DNA of 64,000 nucleotides, from contig CANMDE010000007.1 of assembly GCA_947496535.1 (NCBI GenBank), positions 1-64,000 of the forward strand, given 5' to 3'. Each line of letters begins with the position of its first letter. Positions within the stretch are counted from its first letter, which is position 1. The notes below the pieces were generated by a model. It made no database searches and was not told where the DNA came from. It saw nothing but the letters and a program-made list of their open reading frames with translations. Below, piece after piece: positions 8,040 to 14,984 of this stretch. The position numbers and the translations under genes were made by a program. Source of the DNA: an uncultured Paracoccaceae bacterium. GTDB taxonomy: Bacteria; Pseudomonadota; Alphaproteobacteria; Rhodobacterales; Rhodobacteraceae.

Positions 8040-8903
8040 CTACTCGAATACTTTGGCGTAGCGCTGTTCGATGACTTTGTTGAAGCTCAGGATGATGACG
8101 ATATTTGCCAATAAAAGCAGGACAGCGATCGTCGCGCCCAGTGGCCAATTCAACGTGCTGAGATATTCGTCATAGGCGGCCGTGGCCACGACCTTCATCC
8201 GTCGACCGCCAATGATTGCGGGGGTTGCAAAGGCACTTGCAGTCAACGCAAACACTATGATGCTACCTGACAGGATGCCGGGCATGGCTTGAGGTAACGT
8301 AATGCGGCGCAGAACGGTAAATTTTGAGGCCCCGAGGCTAAGTCCCGCATCTTCGCTTTGGGGGTCGATTTTCTGTAACGATGCCCAGACCGAAATGACC
8401 ATAAACGGGACAAGCACATGGACCAGAGCAATGGTCATGCCAGCAAACGTGAACATCAAGCTGACCGGCTCATCGCCGAAACCCAGTGCCTGAGCGGTCA
8501 TAGTAAGAATACCGTTGCCCCCGAAAAACAAGGCCCAACCCAACGTGCGCACAACCACAGAAATGAGCAGGGGCCCCAGCACAACCAGCAAGAAAACGGA
8601 CCGCCATCCGCTGCTCAAGCGTGACAGAACGTAGGCTTCTGGCACCCCGATCAGAACACAGATGAGCGTCACTAAGAGGCCAAGACCGAAGGTTCGTCCA
8701 AAGATCTTGTGAAAGTAGCTGTCGCCAAGGACGTCGGCGTAGTTCGCGAGTGTCCAATCCGACTGAATTCCGGTGTTGAAGTCATAAGAATGCAGACTCA
8801 AAACAAACGTCATCACCATCGGAAAACCCAACAGAGCGACGAAAAACAGCACGCCGGGAGCTGTTAGCAGGTAGGGGGTTGTTCTGGGGCTCGCAGCGCT
8901 CAT
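8040..8903 (-). CDS. ABC transporter permease, PotB-like
   Basis: 287 residues, with an N-terminal cytoplasmic stretch (MSAASPRTTPYLLTAPGVLF) and six predicted helices. The EAA loop is readable as PQSEDAGLSLGASKFTVLRR then ITLPQAMPGILSG. Its start overlaps the stop of the ATPase gene by four bases, consistent with coupled translation of a polyamine-type (PotABCD) importer. Loop sequences of this class do not reveal the substrate; the partner oxidases suggest an amine or opine-like compound. Confidence 0.9.
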   Translation of the reverse strand: MSAASPRTTPYLLTAPGVLFFVALLGFPMVMTFVLSLHSYDFNTGIQSDWTLANYADVLGDSYFHKIFGRTFGLGLLVTLICVLIGVPEAYVLSRLSSGWRSVFLLVVLGPLLISVVVRTLGWALFFGGNGILTMTAQALGFGDEPVSLMFTFAGMTIALVHVLVPFMVISVWASLQKIDPQSEDAGLSLGASKFTVLRRITLPQAMPGILSGSIIVFALTASAFATPAIIGGRRMKVVATAAYDEYLSTLNWPLGATIAVLLLLANIVIILSFNKVIEQRYAKVFE

Positions 8904-9949
8904 GACACTGCATCCTCAAACAGAGTGATTGATCCAGCGGGCCAGCTCAGGTGTGCAATGTCGCCGTTTGAATACCCCGCAGAGCCCGTGTTGGGCTGTG
9001 TGATGAACAGTTCACCCATCTCGCCCGTCACGCGGTAGAGCCAGCTTGAGCCAAGGAAAATCGCAGCGTCGATGCGGACTTCTTGACTGGTAGCGTCGTC
9101 GGAAAGGCGCAGTTTTTCTGGTCGAACCGACAAGGTGACCTGACTACCAACGCCAGCGGAGGCGGTATCGACGTCAATGGCCGTGCCGTTTACCGAAACT
9201 TTGTTTGGCGCGCTGACGTGCCCGCTCAGAAGGTTTGTTTTACCAACAAAGTCAGACACGAAGGTGTTCGTGGGACGTTCATATAGATCAAGTGGTGCTG
9301 CGATTTGCGATACCTCACCGCGTTGCATCACAACAATCCGGTCGCTCATCGACAAGGCTTCTTCCTGATCATGGGTAACGAGGATCGTTGTCACGCCGAT
9401 GTCTTGCTGAAGAAGCCGCAATTCGATCCGCATTTCTTCACGCAGCTTCGCATCCAGATTTGACAGTGGTTCATCGAGCAAAAGGACGGGCGGTTCAATC
9501 ACCAGAGCGCGGGCCAAAGCCACACGTTGTCGCTGCCCACCCGACATATCCTTGGGATAGCGCTCTGCAAACTGTGCCAGTCGAACTTGTTCAAGCGCAG
9601 CATTCGCGCGCGCGAGCCTGTCCGCTTTGCCGACGCCGCGCATTTCCAGACCAAAGGCTACATTCTCGGTGGCGGTCATGTGCGGGAACAGGGCGTAGCT
9701 TTGAAACACAATGCCAAGCCCGCGTTTGTTTGGGGCGGTATTGGTAATATCCTTGCCGTCCAACATGATTCTGCCAGAAGTTGGCGTCAGCAAACCGGCA
9801 ACCATCTGAAGCGTCGTGGTTTTCCCGCAACCAGACGGGCCAAGCAGTGAAATGAATTCACCGCGCTCCACACCAAGACTCATGTCACTGACAGCGACAA
9901 AGTTACCGAATTCTTTTTTTAGCGATTCAAATTTAAGAAATGACACCAC
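8900..9949 (-). CDS. ABC transporter ATP-binding protein, PotA-like
   Basis: 349 residues. Walker A GPSGCGKTT (about residues 37-45), Q-loop FQSYALFPHMTATENV, signature MSGGQRQRVALARAL (about 134-148), Walker B VLLLDEPLSNLDAKLREEMR and switch histidine VTHDQEEALSMSDRI are all intact. The C-terminal third is the TOBE-type regulatory domain of the MalK/PotA class. The start is GTG at 9949 or 9946 behind AGAGGGG. It energises the two downstream permeases. About 70 bp carrying a strong stem-loop separate it from the upstream binding-protein gene. Confidence 0.92.
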   Translation of the reverse strand: MVSFLKFESLKKEFGNFVAVSDMSLGVERGEFISLLGPSGCGKTTTLQMVAGLLTPTSGRIMLDGKDITNTAPNKRGLGIVFQSYALFPHMTATENVAFGLEMRGVGKADRLARANAALEQVRLAQFAERYPKDMSGGQRQRVALARALVIEPPVLLLDEPLSNLDAKLREEMRIELRLLQQDIGVTTILVTHDQEEALSMSDRIVVMQRGEVSQIAAPLDLYERPTNTFVSDFVGKTNLLSGHVSAPNKVSVNGTAIDVDTASAGVGSQVTLSVRPEKLRLSDDATSQEVRIDAAIFLGSSWLYRVTGEMGELFITQPNTGSAGYSNGDIAHLSWPAGSITLFEDAVS

Positions 9950-9971
9950 GTAGCCCCTCTTTAATAGTGTG

Positions 9972-9998
9972 GGGCGCGCACCAATTTGGTACGCGCCC
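9972..9998 (-). promoter_or_regulatory. Intercistronic stem-loop between binding-protein and ATPase genes
   Basis: GGGCGCG at 9972-9978 pairs with CGCGCCC at 9992-9998, and the stem continues inward after one mismatch (ACCA/TGGT), leaving a tiny loop. On the transcribed minus strand it is not followed by a T-run, so it is not a classical intrinsic terminator. A stem-loop directly after a binding-protein gene usually protects the upstream mRNA from 3' decay, giving excess binding protein over membrane components. That role is inferred from position. Confidence 0.5.
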
Positions 9999-10016
9999 GT
10001 TTTGTCAGATCAACGT

Positions 10017-11045
10017 TTAGTTTTCGATCCGGCGGGTCCATTGTTGTGTCCAATCACCCCGCGCAGGATTTACGATCGAATAGTCAACGGTAATGAGATT
10101 ATCGACTATCTCGGTCCCAACCGGCAGGGCACTGCTTTCTTCTGCGGTTAACGCCACTGTCGCATTCACTGGGGCCCAGCCATTCGTGACGGCAAACAGT
10201 CGTTGGGCTTCTGATGACGTGACAAACTGCAAGAAGTCTTGTGCGAGTTCGGGAACATCCGAACCTACAACGGGACAAGCCGTAACCAGCAGCTTTATGC
10301 CACCCTCTTCAGGGTACGCGAAAGCACCAGGGAAGCCGGAGTCAGCAAGCGCTTTAAGGCGACCGCTGCCCCAAATGGAAAGAGCAATCTCACCGTTCTG
10401 GAAAAGCTCGGACATCTTCCCCGATGAGGGTTCGTAGACCAGAACATTGTCGTCAATGGCATCTTCAAATGCAGCGAAGCCGGGCTCAATGTCATTCACC
10501 CCGCCGCCGTTTACCATGGCCGTCGCGATCAGTGCATGGAGGCCATAGCCATTTGTAATTGGAGGGACCGCCAAAACGCCTTGATACTTTGGATCGGCGA
10601 GATCCTTCCAAGAAGATGGTGCGTCCCAGCCATTTGCGGCGAAGACCTCCGTATTGTACGCGAAACCCGTTGCAATGATGCCAACACCAACAGCCTTATT
10701 TTCCGGCATACGCGCAGCTTCGTACAGATCAGAGAACGTCTCTTCATTTACGGTGTCGCAATATCCGAAACCAATTGCTTGGCTCATGGGGCCATCGTCG
10801 ATGAACACAACATCAAGGTCTTGAGCGCTTTCTTGAGCACGTAATTTTGCTAGAGTGTCAGTCGAATTCCCTGCAACGTAAACGACCGTTGCGCCCGTCC
10901 GTTCCTCCCACATTGGAATGATTGTTTCGTTCATCAATGTCTCGGTCGAGCCGCCGTAGGCTCCCAAGTAAAGTGTCTGTTCCTGTGCCGACGCAGTAAC
11001 TACGGACATCGCAATAACACTGGCCGTTACGAACAATTTTTGCAT
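10017..11045 (-). CDS. Periplasmic solute-binding protein, PotD/PotF-like
   Basis: 342 residues with a clear Sec signal peptide: MQKLFVTASVIAMSVVTASA with cleavage before QEQT. The start at ATG 11045 is chosen over an upstream ATG because AGGGAG stands seven bases before it. The mature part begins LYLGAYGGSTETLMNETIIP, as in class II binding proteins for polyamines, Fe3+ and thiamine (PF13416 type). ALSIWGSGRLKALADSGF and LLVTACPVVGSDVPE line the second lobe. It is the first gene of the operon and should be the most highly expressed. The ligand is unknown. The acidic aromatic pocket of true PotD could not be confirmed by eye, so a polyamine is not assured. Confidence 0.9.
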   Translation of the reverse strand: MQKLFVTASVIAMSVVTASAQEQTLYLGAYGGSTETLMNETIIPMWEERTGATVVYVAGNSTDTLAKLRAQESAQDLDVVFIDDGPMSQAIGFGYCDTVNEETFSDLYEAARMPENKAVGVGIIATGFAYNTEVFAANGWDAPSSWKDLADPKYQGVLAVPPITNGYGLHALIATAMVNGGGVNDIEPGFAAFEDAIDDNVLVYEPSSGKMSELFQNGEIALSIWGSGRLKALADSGFPGAFAYPEEGGIKLLVTACPVVGSDVPELAQDFLQFVTSSEAQRLFAVTNGWAPVNATVALTAEESSALPVGTEIVDNLITVDYSIVNPARGDWTQQWTRRIEN

Positions 11046-11168
11046 TTTTTTCTCCCTGTTGTTGTTATTCGCAGATTTTTCCAGATTGAAATTCATATAG
11101 CAAATTGTATGTAATCATGTTTTCATGCAAAAATGTTATGAGTTTAGGGCGATGGAAAGTCTGTGAAA
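11046..11168. promoter_or_regulatory. Divergent promoter/operator region of the catabolic operon and its LysR gene
   Basis: This AT-rich 123-bp interval separates the divergent binding-protein and LysR genes. It contains an imperfect dyad CATG-TTTT-CATG near 11,117-11,128 and several T-x11-A patterns of the kind LysR proteins bind. On the operon side TTTGCTATATGAAT resembles a -10 element. A shared operator activated by the co-inducer and repressed for the regulator is the usual LysR arrangement; assignment of exact sites is tentative. Confidence 0.45.
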
Positions 11169-12062
11169 ATGCGGTTGAACCATCGACAACTGGAAGCATT
11201 TTGCGCCTTGATCGATACAGGCAGCGTCACAGAGACTGCAAACCGCTTACATGTGACACAACCGGCAGCCAGTCGGTTAATTGCCGACTTGGAGAAGACG
11301 ATCGGCTACGCCTTGTTCTTGCGTCAAAAGAAGAGGCTGCTACCGACACCCGAAGCAATTGCGCTTTATGAAGAAGTTGAGAGGTCGTTCATCGGTCTTG
11401 AAACGATCGCAGAGGCGGCACGAGATATTGGCAGCTTTAGACGTGGCGCGCTTCATATTGCGGGTTTGCCAGCATTGGCACTCGATTTTCTACCGAGGGT
11501 CATCGCGCAATTCTGCGACGATAGGCCGGACATTTCAGTAAGTCTCAAGATTCACAGTTCTCCGCGTGTCTTGCAGTGCGTTGCGTCCCAGCAGTTTGAC
11601 ATTGGATTTGCTGAAACTGACGTCAAACATCCTTCGGTTACTTCGAGTATTCTGCATGCCGCGCCGCTCGTTGCCATTTTACCCAAGGGGCACAAATTGC
11701 TTGAGAAGTCGGTTCTAGGACCTATCGATTTCGCGGATCAAAATTATATTTCCCTCGGATTAGACTATATGTCGCGTCGAAAGATTGACGCGATATTTCT
11801 CGCGCACAATGTCGATCGCAGAATGAAGATCGAATCCCAGCTATCTATGGCTGTCGGGAACCTAGTTTCGGCAGGCGCAGGCATATCAATCATTGATCTC
11901 GTGACTGCCAGTTGTTTGCGCGACCGCGGATTGATCGAAATTCGGCCCTTCTTGCCCGAGATCGAATTTTCATTCCGAGTTTTGCTGCCATCGCATAGAC
12001 CATTGTCACCGTTGGGAGAAACTTTCCTGCGGATAGCGACTGCAGACCTAAGAAAATTTTAA
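11169..12062 (+). CDS. LysR-family transcriptional regulator
   Basis: 297 residues. The N-terminal winged helix is unmistakable: LNHRQLEAFCALIDTGSVTE followed by TANRLHVTQPAASRLIADLE (about residues 3-42). The C-terminal part has the two-lobed effector-binding fold, with PLVAILPKGHKLL and an AVGNLVSAGAGISIIDLVTA segment. The ATG at 11169 is used because GGAAAG lies nine bases upstream; a GTG two codons earlier is too close to it. It is divergent from the transport/oxidase operon, which makes it the likely activator responding to the transported substrate or its oxidation product. Confidence 0.9.
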   Translation: MRLNHRQLEAFCALIDTGSVTETANRLHVTQPAASRLIADLEKTIGYALFLRQKKRLLPTPEAIALYEEVERSFIGLETIAEAARDIGSFRRGALHIAGLPALALDFLPRVIAQFCDDRPDISVSLKIHSSPRVLQCVASQQFDIGFAETDVKHPSVTSSILHAAPLVAILPKGHKLLEKSVLGPIDFADQNYISLGLDYMSRRKIDAIFLAHNVDRRMKIESQLSMAVGNLVSAGAGISIIDLVTASCLRDRGLIEIRPFLPEIEFSFRVLLPSHRPLSPLGETFLRIATADLRKF

Positions 12063-12236
12063 GTGGCTTTGGGCCTTCATCTGTTGAAAGCCTCGGGAAC
12101 TTCTTCCAGCTATCCTGTTGCACAGTGCAAATCTGCACGCCTGATCAGTTGTCCTTATTTCATTAGACACGATATCACTACTTGGAGGCATGAGGTCGCG
12201 GACCCGGGGGCGGCATTCGCATTGCGGGCATTATAA

Positions 12237-12550
12237 AACGCGAATAACCAGGACTTAAATGATCTGATTTACACGACAATCAACAACGGCGCGTACAAGG
12301 TGGGATTTTCATTTGACCAAACGATCTATGCGGCAGCCCTTGACGCCTATTTCGACACACTCGGAAAGCTTGACGGCCTTTTGCCCGACGGCCGCCCATT
12401 CCTGACGGGCGAACAATTCACTGAAGCTGATCTACGGCTGTTTCTGACGCTCTAACGTTACAAACGCATCTAATATGTCGGATGAGACTGAACGGTGCAT
12501 AGAGCCTTGACTATCCACATTTGTGGCGATGGCTCACTGGGTTTACATGC
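12237..12550 (+). pseudogene. Wrecked glutathionyl-hydroquinone reductase (ECM4/YqjG-like GST) fragment
   Basis: A 72-codon frame following a stop at 12,234 reads DLIYTTINNGAYKVGFSFDQ, then LDAYFDTLGKLDGLL, then PFLTGEQFTEADLRLFLTL and TAA at 12,453. This is the C-terminal helical domain of the ECM4/YqjG family (family: IYETVNNGVYKAGFA, then YLTGDRLTEADWRLFTTL). After the stop the similarity resumes in another frame with DYPHLWRWLTG near 12,509-12,544. The N-terminal half with the catalytic cysteine is absent. It is therefore a dead remnant with deletion, stops and a frameshift. Living homologues reduce glutathionyl-hydroquinones in quinone detoxification. Confidence 0.75.
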
Positions 12551-12765
12551 TGCACAGCATTGAGCAGGGGGGAAGGCTGGTGCCTTCGGTCCCACCATCA
12601 TCAATCCTCCCACCAACTATGAGAATTGAATCAGCGACAGCCCCTTCGATCAAGCCGAGTTTTCAACGAAATAAGCCGAACCTGCGGCTCTCAGCTATAG
12701 AATTAAATGACTAGGAACGTACTTCTTGACCTCTTATCGCAGGTGAAATAGTGATCAACATGGTT

Positions 12766-12840
12766 GCGGGCGTTGTGTAATGGTTAAGACCTCAGTTTTC
12801 CAAACTGAAGATGCGGGTTCGATTCCCGCCGCCCGCTCCA
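12766..12840 (+). tRNA. tRNA-Gly(TCC)
   Basis: Acceptor stem GCGGGCG/CGCCCGC is perfect. The anticodon arm is TCAGT-TTTCCAA-ACTGA with anticodon TCC (glycine, GGA codons), the T arm is CGGGTTCGATTCCCG, and the discriminator plus CCA is encoded (TCCA). The D arm GTGTAATGGTTAAGAC is normal. The gene is intact. tRNA genes are frequent integration sites, and a partial copy of its 3' half lies 87 bp downstream. Confidence 0.95.
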
Positions 12841-12926
12841 AAAAGTAATTTCCGACATTTGACCTACAAAAACCTATCACTGAAGTTGTTAAATCATTGT
12901 TTTTTAAATATTAAACGTGATCTGAA

Positions 12927-12977
12927 GCATAGCTTTCCAAGCTGATGATACGGGTTCGATTCCCGTCGCCCGCTCCA
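12927..12977 (+). pseudogene. 3' remnant of a second tRNA-Gly
   Basis: The last 47 bases match the intact tRNA-Gly with five differences. Two of these (T to C and A to G on opposite sides of the anticodon stem) keep the stem paired, so the fragment derives from a formerly functional, slightly different tRNA-Gly(TCC) and not from simple decay of a copy. The T arm CGGGTTCGATTCCCG and the 3' TCGCCCGCTCCA are preserved; the 5' acceptor strand and D arm are missing. It resembles the 3' tRNA duplication left at the edge of an integrated element. Confidence 0.7.
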
Positions 12978-13076
12978 TCCTCTCTTTTCATTTTTACATA
13001 TGTGGTGAACATTTCGTCGCCTTGTTAATCGGCGTCCGCAGATTTATGTCAGCGCCAACTCAACGGTGGAATGATA

Positions 13077-14870
13077 ATGGCCGACGGACCCAAGCAAACA
13101 AAAGAAGACCGCGCGGCATCCAAGCGCATTGGTGCTTTGACCGCACTTTGGCCTTTCATGCGACCGTATCGCCCGATGATCGCATCGGCCCTCGGCGCGT
13201 TGGTTCTGACCGCGCTCGTCTCGCTTGTTTTGCCGCTGGCCGTGCGTCGGGTGATCGACAATTTCGATGTGGGTGAAGGGGAAATTCTGCAAAGCTATTT
13301 CCTGGCGGCCCTTGGTATCGCGGCACTTTTGGCTGTTGGAACCGCCATGCGCTATTACCTTGTCACGCGGCTTGGCGAACGGGTTGTGGCTGATATCCGG
13401 GTTGCGGTTTTTGACCGTATGATCGGGATGAGCCCGGCCTTTTACGAGAAAATCATGACGGGTGAGGTGCTCAGCCGCATCACCACAGACACAACGCTGA
13501 TTTTGTCGGTTATCGGCAGTTCGGTTTCGGTTGCGCTGCGCAATGTGCTGATCTTTATCGGCGGGATTGCCCTGATGCTGATCACGTCGGTCAAGATGTC
13601 GGTCATGGTTCTGTGGCCGATTCCAGTGGTCGTGCTGCCCATCATTCTGCTGGGGCGGCGTGTGCGCAATCTGTCGAAGGAAAATCAGGACCTGATTGCT
13701 CAATCCAGTGGGGATGCCTCAGAACAACTGCTGTCGGCCCAGACCGTGCAGGCGTTTTCGCATGAGGTGCTGAGCCGGATCAAATTCAGTGACGTCACCG
13801 AGCGTAGTTTTATCGCCGCAAGACGGCGGATCACGACGCGGGCCATCCTGACTGCCATTGTCATTTTTATCGCTTTTTCTGCCATCGTGGGCTTTCTGTG
13901 GATGGGGGCGAATGACGTCCGCTCCGGTAATTTGACCGAAGGCGAGCTAGTTCAGTTCATGATTTATACGATCATGGTTGCTGGCGCGCTTGCCGCATTG
14001 ACCGAGATTTGGGGCGAGTTGCAACGTGCTGCCGGGGCCACTGAGCGGCTGATCGAATTGCTGACGGCAGAAGACAGCGTGGCCGACCCGGAGGAGGTCC
14101 AGTTGCTTCCCGACCATGTGAAAGGCGAGATCACATTTGAAGATGTGCGCTTCAGCTACCCCTCACGCCCTGCGATTTCGGCGCTTGATCACGTCAGTCT
14201 CCATATCAAACCGGGCGAGACGGTTGCACTTGTCGGCCCGTCGGGTGCTGGCAAGACGACGATTATCCAGATGGTGCTGCGGTTCTATGACCCTCAGGCG
14301 GGTCACGTCCGGTTGGATGGTGTCGATCTGCGTGACCTCAAACGCGCCGATTTTCGCAAGCATGTCGCACTGGTGCCGCAAGACCCTGTGATTTTTGCTG
14401 ATACAGCCCGCGAGAATATCCGCTTTGGCAGACCTGACGCCACAGATGCAGATGTTGAAGCCGCCGCAAAGGCCGCTGCGGCCCATGATTTCCTGATGGC
14501 GCTGCCGGATGGCTATGACAGCTACGTGGGCGAACGGGGTGTTATGTTGTCGGGCGGTCAAAAGCAGCGGATCGCGATTGCCCGGGCCATTCTGCGCGAC
14601 GCCCCGATCCTGCTGCTGGACGAAGCCACCAGCGCCCTTGACGCCGAAAGCGAGAATGCAGTGCAGCGCGCGGTCGAGGATCTTGCCAAGACCCGTACAA
14701 CCCTGATTGTTGCCCACCGGTTGGCGACCGTCAAAAAGGCGGATCGTATCGTGGTTTTCGAGGATGGACAGATCGTCGCCGAAGGCACACATGACAGCCT
14801 TGTCGCGCAAGGCGGGCTTTATGCCCGTCTGGCTCGCCTGCAATTCACAGCAGGTCTTGCCGCAGAATAG
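13077..14870 (+). CDS. ABC exporter, fused membrane and ATPase domains (MsbA/BmrA-like half transporter)
   Basis: 597 residues. Residues 1-320 form a six-helix exporter membrane domain (LTALWPFMRPYRPMIASALG at the start). Residues 350-597 form the ATPase: Walker A GPSGAGKTT (about 387), signature MLSGGQKQRIAIARAI (about 490), Walker B ILLLDEATSALDAESE (about 512) and switch His in LIVAHRLATV. It should work as a homodimer exporting lipid, drug or peptide from the inner membrane. Start ATG 13077 gives six-base spacing to GGTGGA; an ATG at 13071 abuts it. No neighbour suggests a specific cargo. Confidence 0.9.
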   Translation: MADGPKQTKEDRAASKRIGALTALWPFMRPYRPMIASALGALVLTALVSLVLPLAVRRVIDNFDVGEGEILQSYFLAALGIAALLAVGTAMRYYLVTRLGERVVADIRVAVFDRMIGMSPAFYEKIMTGEVLSRITTDTTLILSVIGSSVSVALRNVLIFIGGIALMLITSVKMSVMVLWPIPVVVLPIILLGRRVRNLSKENQDLIAQSSGDASEQLLSAQTVQAFSHEVLSRIKFSDVTERSFIAARRRITTRAILTAIVIFIAFSAIVGFLWMGANDVRSGNLTEGELVQFMIYTIMVAGALAALTEIWGELQRAAGATERLIELLTAEDSVADPEEVQLLPDHVKGEITFEDVRFSYPSRPAISALDHVSLHIKPGETVALVGPSGAGKTTIIQMVLRFYDPQAGHVRLDGVDLRDLKRADFRKHVALVPQDPVIFADTARENIRFGRPDATDADVEAAAKAAAAHDFLMALPDGYDSYVGERGVMLSGGQKQRIAIARAILRDAPILLLDEATSALDAESENAVQRAVEDLAKTRTTLIVAHRLATVKKADRIVVFEDGQIVAEGTHDSLVAQGGLYARLARLQFTAGLAAE

Positions 14871-14984
14871 GAGCCGGGGTTTTTCGTAGCGTCAGTCTTG
14901 CGCTTGTCCAGTTCTGTTTCCACAGTATGTTGCTAAGGAAAGCTGCCCAGAGAAGCAGTTTACGCCAGCGGGGAGGAGACCGAT

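Larger units (their letters stand above)
12063..13076. other. Decayed region around the tRNA-Gly gene
   Basis: Between the LysR gene and the ABC exporter there is no intact protein gene. It holds a broken glutathionyl-hydroquinone reductase gene (12,237-12,550), a degenerate copy of the gagttttcaac repeat near 12,656, the intact tRNA-Gly (12,766-12,840) and a partial tRNA-Gly (12,927-12,977). Stretches 12,063-12,236 and 12,680-12,765 show nothing recognisable. Confidence 0.6.

Noticed and set aside
9266..9280. Second GTTC-N7-GTTC motif
   Set aside because: It lies inside the ATP-binding protein coding sequence, far from any promoter. This is the expected chance occurrence and served as a control for the box at 37,634.
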